This document shows positions 33,565-42,255 of a stretch of 64,000 nt of DNA, piece after piece (within the stretch, counting starts at the first letter, position 1; each line of letters starts with the position of its first letter). The DNA comes from Paenibacillus sp. JJ-223 (GTDB lineage Bacteria > Bacillota > Bacilli > Paenibacillales > Paenibacillaceae), in the NCBI RefSeq assembly GCF_927798175.1, contig NZ_CAKMMP010000022.1, positions 37,755 to 101,754 on the forward strand. The letters are read 5' to 3'. The position numbers were made by a program, and so were the translations under genes. Below the pieces are notes generated by a model. The model ran no database searches. It was given only the letters and a program-made list of their open reading frames with translations, and had not been told where the DNA came from.

Positions 33565-34554
33565 TCACGCTGTTTCATGCTTGGAGCCGGTTCGGGCTTC
33601 GTACACTTGCGTATGCTCCTGATCCGACTCGGCCCATTCCACATTCCCCGGTTTGCGCACTTTCCACACCATGGCCTGAAGCTGAAGGGCGCGTTTGATC
33701 CAGCTTAGGGAAGAGCAGCGTTTCTCGGAACGGACCGTCAACCCCCAGCGAATGACGGAAGAAAGCCATCGGGTTACATACTCGTTATAGGCACGAACCG
33801 CGAGCAGTTCATCCCGGAACAAACGCTGTTTTACATCCGTCGGCGGCTGGCCGCACGTCCAATAATACAACAAGGCTGCCAAACTATACAGATCCGAGGT
33901 CGGTCCTTGCACCGATTTCTCGGAATAAAACTCAAGCGGCGAATACCCTGCTGATGTAAAAATCGTTTGCTTCTGCCCGGCGTCCACCGGACAGCGCACG
34001 GCAGAGCCGAAATCGATCAGCTTTGGCGTGCCGTCTTCCAGCACCATAATGTTGGTCGGTTTGATATCCCGATGAAGGATGCCCTGCTTATGCACGTATT
34101 CGATCGTATCCACCAGCGGCAGCAGCGTCGTGCCGATAAAGTCGGCATCAAGCCGGTGGTTATGCTCCTTCAGGTAGTCATTCATCGGCACGCCGTCGCA
34201 ATACTCCATGATCACATACCCTGTGTCATTGGCTTCAAAATGGTCCACATGCCGAACGATGTGTGGATGATCCAGTGCCGACAGCAGTTCACCTTCCAGC
34301 ATAAACGCAGCGAGAAGCTCCCGATATTGCCCGCCATATCCCCGCGAAGCGCAATATGCGCTTTTGTGATCCGACTTGCGGCCCGCCAATCTTCGTGGAA
34401 AAAACTCTTTGACGACAACCTTGGCACCCGTGGACCGATCTCTTCCGGCATATACGATGGTCAGTTCGCTTCGGGCGATCACCCGTCTTACCTGATATGT
34501 ATTGTTCAAAACGGTGTTGCGCTGCAGCGCGTCTTTTTCGTTGCCTTTTCGCAT
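33565..34554 (-). CDS. Hanks-type Ser/Thr protein kinase
   Basis: A 329-residue cytoplasmic kinase. Key residues are visible: VVVKEFF with the ATP-binding Lys near 49, an alpha-C Glu in MLEGELLSAL, HRDIKPTN (161-168) as catalytic loop, DFGSA (181-185), and SAGYSPLEFYSEKS as activation/P+1 region. There is no transmembrane helix or PASTA repeat, unlike PrkC. The N-lobe glycine loop is replaced by RVIARSELTIVY and looks degenerate. It faces the vWA gene tail to tail next to the CIS series, which holds two FHA readers and a PP2C phosphatase, so a threonine-phosphorylation switch is likely (inference). AAGAGGTAA precedes ATG. Confidence 0.88.
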   Translation of the reverse strand: MRKGNEKDALQRNTVLNNTYQVRRVIARSELTIVYAGRDRSTGAKVVVKEFFPRRLAGRKSDHKSAYCASRGYGGQYRELLAAFMLEGELLSALDHPHIVRHVDHFEANDTGYVIMEYCDGVPMNDYLKEHNHRLDADFIGTTLLPLVDTIEYVHKQGILHRDIKPTNIMVLEDGTPKLIDFGSAVRCPVDAGQKQTIFTSAGYSPLEFYSEKSVQGPTSDLYSLAALLYYWTCGQPPTDVKQRLFRDELLAVRAYNEYVTRWLSSVIRWGLTVRSEKRCSSLSWIKRALQLQAMVWKVRKPGNVEWAESDQEHTQVYEARTGSKHETA

Positions 34555-34791
34555 GACTTACCTCTTTTCAAGCTATTCCTGCACAACCGGTTTCATGTGC
34601 ACCATTTGAAGCACCCACAGGGATCCAGCTGGAAACGTAATCCCATGGTTTACCCCAAACGATGCACTTTGAAACACGGTCCTGCTGTTCAAGGCTTAAA
34701 TCCGTCGTTTTAACATGGTTGAACTACCGAATGGCATCAGATCACTTCGGTCCCAACACCCGTCCTCTAAATTTACTTTTACAGCTGGATG

Positions 34792-35667
34792 CTATGATCC
34801 ATAGTTCTCCCGAAGAAACTGACCGATGTCCTTATTCATTTGCACCAGCGCTTCCTGGGATGGATAATGGCCCGTATCATACGTGATCGTCCGTACGTTC
34901 GGAATAATCTCCCGCGCACGTTCCACCAGTCTGTCTGCCGGGAAAAAGATGTCTCTTTCCCCTGCCAGCAGCAGAGTGGGCGCAGCATAATCCTTCAGTT
35001 CTTCCTTCTCCGTCAGCTTGGGCAGATCCTGCTCCAAACTGACGTGTTTGAATATTTTGCCGACGATATTTTTATCCGATTCTTTCATGCAGCCACAGGA
35101 CACGTTATCCGCGATCTTTTGCAGTGAAGCGGCAGAAGAAGTCATTTTGTATTTGAAGAACGGAAGGATGACGTCTTGCGCCATTTTGATCTTTGAACCG
35201 GCAGCAATTCCCGCAGGCATGACCAGCACAGAGCAGGCGATCCGGTCCGGAATGTACGTAGCCAGCCTCAGTACGATGCCGCCGCCAAAAGAAGCCCCGA
35301 TAAACGCGCTTTTTGGGATCTCGTAATGGTCCAGCAGATCGGCAGCCCACATCGCAAAGCTGTCAAACCTCGCAGAGATTCGCGCTTCCTCACTGTAGCC
35401 TGGATGTCCGATCGTGTCTGGAGCAATAATCCGGTAATCGCCGAACAACGAAGAGAACCATGCCAACGTCATCGGATTCACGCAATTGCCGCCTTGCAAA
35501 ATAAACAGCGGTTTGCCATCCTCCGGTCCAGTCAATAACACATGGGTTTTGCCGAAGCGCGTGTCCACGTACTCCCGCCGAATATCCCCGCCGAGCTGCC
35601 CCAAACAGGCCTCGTATTCCTCCAGAATGCTGCTCTTTCCTTCTTCACTTCTATAAATGGAACTCAT
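34792..35667 (-). CDS. Alpha/beta-hydrolase fold protein
   Basis: About 291 residues. The nucleophile elbow GASFGGG, oxyanion strand LFILQGGNCVNP, a late Asp in LLLAGERDIFFPADRLVE and catalytic His in YDTGHYPSQEA form a complete triad. There is no signal peptide, so it is cytoplasmic. The substrate is unknown; the fold covers esterases, lipases and peptidases. CAGGAGG fixes ATG 35667. It is not obviously linked to the CIS genes. Confidence 0.82.
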   Translation of the reverse strand: MSSIYRSEEGKSSILEEYEACLGQLGGDIRREYVDTRFGKTHVLLTGPEDGKPLFILQGGNCVNPMTLAWFSSLFGDYRIIAPDTIGHPGYSEEARISARFDSFAMWAADLLDHYEIPKSAFIGASFGGGIVLRLATYIPDRIACSVLVMPAGIAAGSKIKMAQDVILPFFKYKMTSSAASLQKIADNVSCGCMKESDKNIVGKIFKHVSLEQDLPKLTEKEELKDYAAPTLLLAGERDIFFPADRLVERAREIIPNVRTITYDTGHYPSQEALVQMNKDIGQFLRENYGS

Positions 35668-35983
35668 GTCTGCCTCCTGCAATATAATGCCATTCTTCTT
35701 GACATAGAAAAAAGCCCGTCAGTGACAAGCTCCCTCGCATGTAACTATCATTTGGAACTGATTATAAATTGGAAACTGGAAAATGTAAATAACGATTATT
35801 GCAGACGTTGTTTTTACGTCATTATGGCCCCTTAATTTGCGATATGGACGGGATTTCACCCCTTTTTATAAGAAAAAAAGGCTTTGTTTTCGTTAAGCTC
35901 CTTTTCGCTGTTTCTTTTCCTCGCTTCCGGCATTATACTTATCGAGGTAAAAATAACCAAAATTAAATCCAAGGAGGAGTACT
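35668..35983. other. Intergenic region between divergent genes
   Basis: Holds the leaders of the hydrolase (leftward) and the propeller-like gene (rightward). AAGGAGGAG precedes the rightward ATG. A TATACT at 35934-35939 could be its -10, but no good -35 is seen. No gene. Confidence 0.35.
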
Positions 35984-37153
35984 ATGCGTAAAGGAAAATG
36001 GTTGTATTTCTTGTTGATGGCAGGATTAGCTGCAGTCCTATCCTTAAGTGGGCCAGCATCTGCATCCGCCGGATCATCATTGCCCAAGCCCAATTGGGAA
36101 AAAACGTTAGCATCTGAAGCATACGGATTTCCCCAAGCACCTTATCACGTGCCAAATACCAATACGGTATACATTCATTCAACATCATCCGTCCAATCGG
36201 AAACCAAGATATGGGAAGTGGGGATCGTTTCAGCCGTCGATCGAACAACGGGAAAAGAAAAGTGGTCTTATCCTTTTTATAAAAAAGGGATGGCCTATCC
36301 TTGGAGTACCAAAATGGCTTATAGCGCTAAAGGCTCCGTATATGCCCTCGTAGAAGATGGCAGGGGTACAAAGCTATATTCGGTCAATTCGTCCGGTAAA
36401 CTGAATTGGATGCTGCCTGTACCTGCAGCCAATGAACTTGTTGTGATGAACGATGGAACCATTATATTGATCAACCCCAGCAAACGGGATGCCAATGGAA
36501 AATTTGTCCCATGGGCCTACGCCTACGGCACAAACGGGAAAAAGCTGTCGGAGCGGGCTCTCGGGGATCAGTACAGCGTAGTGGACGGGACATATCTGGT
36601 TTCACAGGTTGGAGGTTTGGTTAAATCAAAGATTGACGTCTACGGCTCCAAATTGAACAAGCAGTTTACATATACACCACCTAGCAATGCGTATATTGAT
36701 GTTGCGGGATTTTCCTGGGTTTATAATAGCAGCGATCTCCTTCTCCGCATGAACGTGCCTTCCAAGGGGAACCAGTTAATTGCTCTCAATGCTAAAGGAA
36801 AAACGTTATGGGTCCGCAGCATCGCCGGGAATGCCACGGTTCAGTCCGTAGGAAAGAACTATGTGGTGTATGAGAACGGAGAAATGAAGGTATACGGCGC
36901 CAAAGGATTGCTTCTTAAAAAATCCATGAAACTGACCGATCCGATGCAGGTCGTCCATAAAACGATCGACCATCAATTGTTAATCAACGAGAACGAGTAC
37001 AAGAGTGTCTTGGACCCTGCCACGTTGAAAACGATCTATCATCTCCCTTATGACGAAGAAACATCAGAATATTACTATGCGGGGAATGGCTACTTGTATG
37101 AGGTAAAAGATTTCTTTAAGTTGTCCCAGTACACATTGCCAGCTGTACAATAG
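35984..37153 (+). CDS. Secreted PQQ-like beta-propeller protein
   Basis: A 389-residue protein with a clear signal peptide (WLYFLLMAGLAAVLSLSGPA, cleavage near ASA-GSS). The mature part has repeated blades of the kind SAVDRTTGKEKWSYPF, KLYSVNSSGKLNWMLPV and LIALNAKGKTLWVRSI, which match the quinoprotein/PQQ-like propeller pattern. No enzyme residues are recognised; such proteins often serve as scaffolds at the cell surface. A single-gene unit with its own terminator. Confidence 0.75.
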   Translation: MRKGKWLYFLLMAGLAAVLSLSGPASASAGSSLPKPNWEKTLASEAYGFPQAPYHVPNTNTVYIHSTSSVQSETKIWEVGIVSAVDRTTGKEKWSYPFYKKGMAYPWSTKMAYSAKGSVYALVEDGRGTKLYSVNSSGKLNWMLPVPAANELVVMNDGTIILINPSKRDANGKFVPWAYAYGTNGKKLSERALGDQYSVVDGTYLVSQVGGLVKSKIDVYGSKLNKQFTYTPPSNAYIDVAGFSWVYNSSDLLLRMNVPSKGNQLIALNAKGKTLWVRSIAGNATVQSVGKNYVVYENGEMKVYGAKGLLLKKSMKLTDPMQVVHKTIDHQLLINENEYKSVLDPATLKTIYHLPYDEETSEYYYAGNGYLYEVKDFFKLSQYTLPAVQ

Positions 37154-37161
37154 GTTTAAAA

Positions 37162-37199
37162 AAACAGCAGCCGTTTCTGCAACGGACTGCTGTTTTTTT
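37162..37199 (+). terminator. Terminator after the propeller-like gene
   Basis: AAACAGCAG / CTGCTGTTT stem followed by TTTTTT. Confidence 0.85.
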
Positions 37200-37237
37200 G
37201 TTATATCGTTCCTTTTGGAAAATGGAGCATGCCGGCC

Positions 37238-37900
37238 TTATTTACGTCCGTAATCCGCCTTGATTTCGCCCCATTCCTTCGTTTGCCATTTCAATACCTT
37301 GTTGGGGTACGTATTCGTCTGCAGCCACCGCTCCGCACGGTCGATCATCAGCCAGATTTCTTCCGTTGAAGCATCGCGCGGCAACGTCGTGGATACCTTT
37401 TTCTGCTTCAGCCATTTCATGGCATTGACGGAATCAGAGTATACCGTCTTGCTGCTTCCTCTTTGTTTGAGGTACGCCAAGGCATGCACGATGGCCAAAA
37501 ATTCTCCCAGATTGTTCGTTCCCTTGTTAATCGGGCCCACCGAGAACAGAATCTCTCCCGTCTTGGTATCCACGCCCTTGTATTCCACCGGCCCCGGGTT
37601 GCCGCGGGTACCCACATCCACCGAGATGCTGTCGTAATCGACGGTTTCTGATGTTTCCATCCCTGCACTCCGTCCGGCGCTGCCCGAGCGGGCTTTGGAC
37701 GAAGCGCCCGAACCGGCAGCGCCGGAGCCCCAATTGCCTTTCCAGCCTGCACGGTAAGCCTGCTCTGCCGCTGCTTTGGATTCGTATGACTTGTATTTTG
37801 CACCTGCATATTGATCGGTCTGAGCCTTGCATTCGGCCCAAGTGCTATATACGCCGGGTTTCTTGCCTTCCCAAACGACATAATATTTCTGCTTTGCCAT
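37238..37900 (-). CDS. rnhA: Ribonuclease HI with N-terminal viroplasmin-type domain
   Basis: A 220-residue protein. Residues 1-~50 form the caulimovirus-viroplasmin-like hybrid-binding domain (YYVVWEGKKPGVYSTWAECK). A Ser/Gly/Ala linker leads to the RNase H domain with the four acidic catalytic residues: SVDVGTRGNPG (Asp), NNLGEFLAIVHAL (Glu), VYSDSVNA (Asp) and the terminal IKADYGRK (Asp). It cleaves RNA in RNA-DNA hybrids. A single gene with no obvious partners. Confidence 0.88.
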   Translation of the reverse strand: MAKQKYYVVWEGKKPGVYSTWAECKAQTDQYAGAKYKSYESKAAAEQAYRAGWKGNWGSGAAGSGASSKARSGSAGRSAGMETSETVDYDSISVDVGTRGNPGPVEYKGVDTKTGEILFSVGPINKGTNNLGEFLAIVHALAYLKQRGSSKTVYSDSVNAMKWLKQKKVSTTLPRDASTEEIWLMIDRAERWLQTNTYPNKVLKWQTKEWGEIKADYGRK

Positions 37901-38018
37901 ATCCCTTTACCGCTCCTCGGTTTACTGCATTCAATACATTCAATAACCTATTGTAAACGATCGGAAGGACGGAATGAAAGCCGTTGTTTCATCTTTTTCC
38001 TATGTATGACGGTTATCT

Positions 38019-38414
38019 TCATCCCTTTAATATTTCCGAGGCAACGACCAAAAGCTTATTTTCATTATGTTTGATCTGGCATTCCAAGCTTTCCAGGCAG
38101 CTCTGGATTTGTTGGTCGGATAGCCTGTCCTTGATTTGCTCCAACAACATCAATGCCTGTGCGCTCACTTCCAGAGCGGGATCACCGATATATGGAATGA
38201 TGTATTCTATATGTAAAATATAATCCTGTTGATCAAGTGAGGATAATGCAATGGCGATTTCGTTTCGCAATCTGTCGTTTTCCGTTGTTTTCAGCAGTTC
38301 AAATAGTACATTTAATGGAGAAATGTCCTTGTTCTGGGCCATTTCCGTTACTTGTTGAATCACGTCTTCAGAATCTTTCCCGGAAAGAAGTTCTTGGATC
38401 ATGTTCGAATACAT
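38019..38414 (-). CDS. Small HEAT-repeat-like helical protein
   Basis: A 131-residue all-helical protein (SPLNVLFELLKTTENDRLRN, EYIIPYIGDPALEVSAQALM) with the spacing of HEAT/armadillo repeats and no catalytic motif. Similar small HEAT proteins occur as adaptors or immunity proteins, but no toxin is adjacent. Function unknown. Confidence 0.6.
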   Translation of the reverse strand: MYSNMIQELLSGKDSEDVIQQVTEMAQNKDISPLNVLFELLKTTENDRLRNEIAIALSSLDQQDYILHIEYIIPYIGDPALEVSAQALMLLEQIKDRLSDQQIQSCLESLECQIKHNENKLLVVASEILKG

Positions 38415-38627
38415 CGTATCTATCTTGCATCACTCCTCATTGGTTGGAAAGGCTACCTTATATTAATATCGGTCATTCCCGCATCCTAGAATCTAGGATA
38501 ATGGTCCTTTTTATCACTTGGGACTTTTTTCCTCGCCCCCTTCCTTTCGGGGATAGAACTGCATAATTCACCCATACCGCGAGAAGACTAAAAAAAGAAC
38601 AGGACCGTACAGAAAGGAAGGCTGCTC

Positions 38628-39284
38628 ATGGACTGGATATGGAAATCCATCTTGCTTGCGCTGACGGGCATCATTCTGCTGCGGATTGCGGGACGCAAAT
38701 CCATCTCGCAAATGAGCGTCGCCACGACGGTCATCATGATCTCGATCGGAACCACGATCGTACAGCCCATTGCGAATCACGAACTCGGCAAAGCGATTGG
38801 ATCAGCGGCGGTTTTTATTGCGATTTTGCTCGTGGTCGAGCAGCTTCAGCTGAAATTCAATATTTTCGAGCGGCTCATGAGTGGAAGTTCCAAAATGGTG
38901 GTAGAAGACGGAAAGGTGATTATCCCCAACCTGAAACGCATGCGTTACACCGTGGACCACTTGGAGATGCAGCTGCGGCAAAATGGCATTTCGAGCATCA
39001 GTGATCTGGAATCAGCTACAGTCGAGCCCAATGGTCAATTGGGCTACGTATTGAAACGCCATGCGCGTCCCGTAACGATCGGGGAACTGGAAGAACTGCT
39101 GAACGGCAAAATGCTCCTGGATGCCCAGCATGCGGGAGTCAAGGCAGCGGCCAACGAAGCATCCAGCGATGTGCAGCCAAAACACCCCCTCGGTCCTTTG
39201 CCCGAAAACGGTAACTCCACGGATATTTTCGAGGAAGTCGGCACGGGCGGTCACACCATACCGATCGATCCCAAACTGCAATAA
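38628..39284 (+). CDS. DUF421 / YetF-family membrane protein
   Basis: A 218-residue protein. Three N-terminal membrane helices (SILLALTGIILLRIAG, VATTVIMISIGTTIVQPI, AIGSAAVFIAILLVVEQL) contain the family hallmark RIAGRKSISQMS. The cytoplasmic YetF domain follows (SSKMVVEDGKVIIPNLKRMR, LEMQLRQNGISSISDLESAT). YetF-like proteins are found in spore-formers; their biochemical role is unsettled, with links to spore germination and stress in relatives. The C-terminal ~55 residues are low-complexity. Confidence 0.85.
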   Translation: MDWIWKSILLALTGIILLRIAGRKSISQMSVATTVIMISIGTTIVQPIANHELGKAIGSAAVFIAILLVVEQLQLKFNIFERLMSGSSKMVVEDGKVIIPNLKRMRYTVDHLEMQLRQNGISSISDLESATVEPNGQLGYVLKRHARPVTIGELEELLNGKMLLDAQHAGVKAAANEASSDVQPKHPLGPLPENGNSTDIFEEVGTGGHTIPIDPKLQ

Positions 39285-39324
39285 TCGTTATGATGAACAG
39301 ATCGCCTGCGGCGGCTCCCAAATA

Positions 39325-39361
39325 AAAAACTGACGCCGGTGGTTACCGACGTCAGTTTTTA
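39325..39361. terminator. Bidirectional terminator
   Basis: AAAAACTGACG / CGTCAGTTTTT around a 13-base loop, between convergent yetF-like and FMN-reductase genes. Confidence 0.85.
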
Positions 39362-39371
39362 GTTAGGGACA

Positions 39372-39911
39372 TTATCTTAATGTTTTTAAAGCGCCGCTCC
39401 AAGCATTCACTTGGTCCAGCATGGCATTCACATTATCCAGGTGCAGCGCCTGCGGTTTGAAGGCTCCGTTCTCGAAATCCGTGAACAAAGACAGTGTCGG
39501 GTGTACCCGCACGTCGGCGATCAACAGTTCGCCCATAATGCCGCGCAGATGTTCAGCCGCACGCGCACCGCCCGTCGAACCGTAACTTACGATCCCCGCC
39601 GCTTTGTTGTTCCATGCTTCGCGCGCGAAATCCAGGGCGTTTTTCAATGCACCGGTAATGCTGTGGTTATACTCTTGCACGATGAACACAAATCCATCCA
39701 GCTCGTTGAGCTTTTGGTTCCATGCTGCGATGCCCGGTTCTGAACCGTCGGTAGTGCCAAGGAATGGCAATTGGTAATCCGAGATATCCACGATTTCATA
39801 ATTGGCATCTCCGCGTTTGTCTGCAATTTCTTTGACCCATGCCCCTACCTGCGGGCTTACGCGGCCTTCGCGAGTGCTTCCCAAAATGATTCCGATGTTC
39901 AATGTAGTCAT
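39372..39911 (-). CDS. NADPH-dependent FMN reductase family protein
   Basis: About 179 residues with a flavodoxin-like fold. The FMN phosphate loop GSTREGR, QEYNHSITGALKNALDF and SYGSTGGARAAEHLR are the hallmarks of the chromate/azo/FMN reductase family. It reduces flavin or quinones with NADPH. The frame opens at 39962, but GAGGAGGAAG marks ATG 39911. A single gene. Confidence 0.87.
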   Translation of the reverse strand: MTTLNIGIILGSTREGRVSPQVGAWVKEIADKRGDANYEIVDISDYQLPFLGTTDGSEPGIAAWNQKLNELDGFVFIVQEYNHSITGALKNALDFAREAWNNKAAGIVSYGSTGGARAAEHLRGIMGELLIADVRVHPTLSLFTDFENGAFKPQALHLDNVNAMLDQVNAWSGALKTLR

Positions 39912-40220
39912 GGTTACTTCCTCCTCGGACGTTTGTCCAAATATTTTTTTCAAGAAACCCATCTTTCATCCATCCAATCCATATTACAGGTATTTTATTA
40001 TTGACCTACAAATCAATGCGGCTCTGTTCATCCTGCTGACTTCCTTCATTGATCACTACATGGAAAAGGCAATTCTCCTTACGGATCGTGTCCTCTTAAT
40101 GTCGTGTGCTCAATTTAAGTTACTTTATGTAAGTGATTATAATTTCTTCACTCAGTATTGTCAAGTAAGTTGGTGAAATATTTTTAAGCGAGTATAGACG
40201 ACATATATTATGCGTACAAA
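39912..40220. other. Intergenic, no gene seen
   Basis: AT-rich spacer upstream of the FMN reductase. Rightward open frames here lack ribosome sites. Confidence 0.4.
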
Positions 40221-40257
40221 AACAAAAAAAGACCACTTCTAGCCATCCCAATGGCTT
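40221..40257 (-). terminator. Weak terminator after the 118-residue gene
   Basis: AGCCAT / ATGGCT with a four-base loop; leftward, a seven-base T run follows ten bases later. Confidence 0.4.
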
Positions 40258-40285
40258 GGAAATGATCCATGCTATTCCACGCTGC

Positions 40286-40642
40286 TTAGATTAGAAATCC
40301 TTCCAAATCCAAGTATCCCATACCGACCAACAATTCATTACCGTTTAGCTCATACACTTTTTTCACTTCCAAATCTAAATCCAGAGCAAGGATATACTGA
40401 AGGATCTCCGCAACGTACTTAGGTTGGTTAAAATTAATAGAATATGGCTTATCCTCTTTCATCACCCGTAATCCCTCATTCAAAGGGCTTCCGGCGGTAA
40501 TTGTATCCTTAGTCGTAAACTGAACGATAAATTTTATATCTTTATTTTCAGAAATTAACGTCAATTTGGATCTACAGTAATTATCTCTGACTGCTTTATA
40601 ATTCCACAGATAAGTAGTTCCGCTAACTACTATTTTTCTCAT
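40286..40642 (-). CDS. Hypothetical protein, isolated
   Basis: About 118 residues, soluble, mixed alpha/beta (KIVVSGTTYLWNYKAVRDNY, then KLTLISENKDIKFIVQF). GGAGGAGGA favours ATG 40642 over 40675. The family is not recognised. It is moderately AT-rich against its neighbours and alone, so possibly acquired. Confidence 0.55.
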   Translation of the reverse strand: MRKIVVSGTTYLWNYKAVRDNYCRSKLTLISENKDIKFIVQFTTKDTITAGSPLNEGLRVMKEDKPYSINFNQPKYVAEILQYILALDLDLEVKKVYELNGNELLVGMGYLDLEGFLI

Positions 40643-40850
40643 AACGCCATAGTCCTCCTCCAATTCCAAATTCATCTTCCACCGGGTATGCGCCTACCTT
40701 CCTCGGCTTATTCCATACCATCGCCTACGAAGACGACACGGTCACGAATCGTCATCAAGGGCAGCGATGTGAGCCTTTCTGATTATGACCTTAAGGATAA
40801 CCTAGAATCGTCCGCTTGAGTTATCTATTGTTCAAATTGTTAAAATTAAT

Positions 40851-40879
40851 AAAAAAATCCGAAACCTCACGTGCTTCGG
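40851..40879 (-). terminator. Terminator after the nitroreductase gene
   Basis: CCGAA / TTCGG stem followed leftward by A and seven T; it overlaps the end of the intergenic space just after the stop. Confidence 0.55.
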
Positions 40880-40881
40880 AG

Positions 40882-41448
40882 CTAATTGTAAATGGTAAGC
40901 TTCTCTTCGGCAGCCGTTCTTGGACGCGGCTTGGGTACAACCTCCGGATAACCGATATGCAGCACGCCGACGACCCGTTCTCCGGGCTGAACGCCCACCA
41001 TCTCGCGGAACGAAGGCGCGAACTGATAAGCATTCGTTTTCCATACGACGCCAAGCCCCTGTTCCCACGCAGCCAACTGAAAGCATTGCACCCAGCTGCA
41101 CACTGCGCCGAAGTCTTCGATCCATTGTTTCGGACGCGAGTCCTCTTTCATCACAACCACCAGGTGAACGGGAATCGTCATGTACTCGGCTCTTCGCGAC
41201 TCTTCCACCCTTCTGCGGTCGTCCGCGGATAATGCATCCAGCACGGCTTCCGTGAAAATATGGCGGGAATCGCCCGAAAACTGAATATATCGCCAGGGTT
41301 CGCGCAATCCATGCGTAGGTGCCCAATTGGCCGTATCGAGCAAGGAAAGCAGCATGTCCTGGGATACGGGATCACTTTTGAACTGCCGGATTGACCGGCG
41401 TTCTTTGATGGCTTTGGCAACAGGTGTATGCTCCACCGTGTATTTCAC
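40882..41448 (-). CDS. Nitroreductase family protein
   Basis: A 188-residue protein. The FMN-binding start RRSIRQFKSDPVSQDML, LDTANWAPTHGLREPWRYI and late GVVWKTNAYQFAPSFREMVG, GVLHIGYPEVVPKPRPR match the YdjA/YfkO-like nitroreductases (small, ~190 residues). It catalyses NAD(P)H-dependent reduction of nitro or quinone compounds. It lies 38 bases downstream of the siderophore ATPase gene on the same strand and could be part of that iron-controlled transcript (inference). Confidence 0.87.
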   Translation of the reverse strand: MKYTVEHTPVAKAIKERRSIRQFKSDPVSQDMLLSLLDTANWAPTHGLREPWRYIQFSGDSRHIFTEAVLDALSADDRRRVEESRRAEYMTIPVHLVVVMKEDSRPKQWIEDFGAVCSWVQCFQLAAWEQGLGVVWKTNAYQFAPSFREMVGVQPGERVVGVLHIGYPEVVPKPRPRTAAEEKLTIYN

Positions 41449-41486
41449 GCTATCCCTCTCTTTCCGGACTCCCTCTTTATCGTGTA

Positions 41487-42254
41487 TTAGCGCGCGTTAA
41501 GATACGCAATACCAAGCCCGCCCGTAACCGGGTTTTGATAGATTTCGCAGTCGACGTCGAACACTTCGCCAATCATTTCGCGGGTGAGAATATCTGCCGG
41601 CTTCCCATGCACCACGATCTGCCCCTTCTTCACTACGTAGAGGTAGTCGCAGTATTCTGCCGCCAGTTCAAGGTCATGCAGCGCAGCCAAAATGCCGATG
41701 CCCAGTTCGCGGACCGTGTTCAGGATCTGCAGCTGGTATTTGATGTCCAGATGGTTCGTCGGTTCGTCCAAAATAAGAAATTCGGGCTGCTGCGCCAGTA
41801 CGCGGGCAAGCACCACGCGCTGCTTCTCTCCGCCGGACAAGGAAATGTAATTGCGATCCGCATGTCCGGTCAAATTCACCTTGGCTAGGGCCTGCTCCAC
41901 AATTTCGTAATCCTGATCATTGTCGGTTTCAAGCAGCCGTTTATGCGGGGTTCGCCCCATCATGACCATTTCGCGCACCGTAAAATCAAAGCTCAGCTCA
42001 TTGAACTGGCCTACCACGCCCATATGTCGGGATACGGCCTTTGGGCTTGATTTCAGAATGTCCATGTCGTCCAGAAAAACGCTGCCCTGCTGCGGCTTGA
42101 TCACCTTGTATATGCTCTTGAGCAAGGTGGACTTTCCGCAGCCGTTCGGGCCGATCAGGCCGACGAATTGTTTGCCGTTGACCTGCAGCGAAATGTTGCG
42201 GATGATGTCGGTGTTCAGCACCGAGATGGATACATTTTCAACGTTCAGTTTCAT
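41487..42254 (-). CDS. Iron-siderophore ABC transporter ATP-binding protein
   Basis: About 255 residues of the FecE/FhuC type. Walker A GPNGCGKST, Q-loop VVGQFNELSF, signature LSGGEKQR, Walker B FLILDEPTNHLD and H-loop AALHDLELA are all intact. It powers the adjacent FecCD permease. GGAGGAAAG fixes ATG 42254, directly after the permease stop, although the frame extends to 42314. Confidence 0.92.
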   Translation of the reverse strand: MKLNVENVSISVLNTDIIRNISLQVNGKQFVGLIGPNGCGKSTLLKSIYKVIKPQQGSVFLDDMDILKSSPKAVSRHMGVVGQFNELSFDFTVREMVMMGRTPHKRLLETDNDQDYEIVEQALAKVNLTGHADRNYISLSGGEKQRVVLARVLAQQPEFLILDEPTNHLDIKYQLQILNTVRELGIGILAALHDLELAAEYCDYLYVVKKGQIVVHGKPADILTREMIGEVFDVDCEIYQNPVTGGLGIAYLNAR

Positions 42255-42255
42255 T

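Noticed and set aside
32159..33568. 469-codon leftward frame
   Set aside because: Antisense to the vWA protein, which has a signal peptide, MIDAS motif and membrane helix.
40676..40850. Possible gene fragment before the nitroreductase terminator
   Set aside because: A short rightward frame ending SLSDYDLKDNLESSA looks somewhat coding, but there is no start, ribosome site or recognisable partner.
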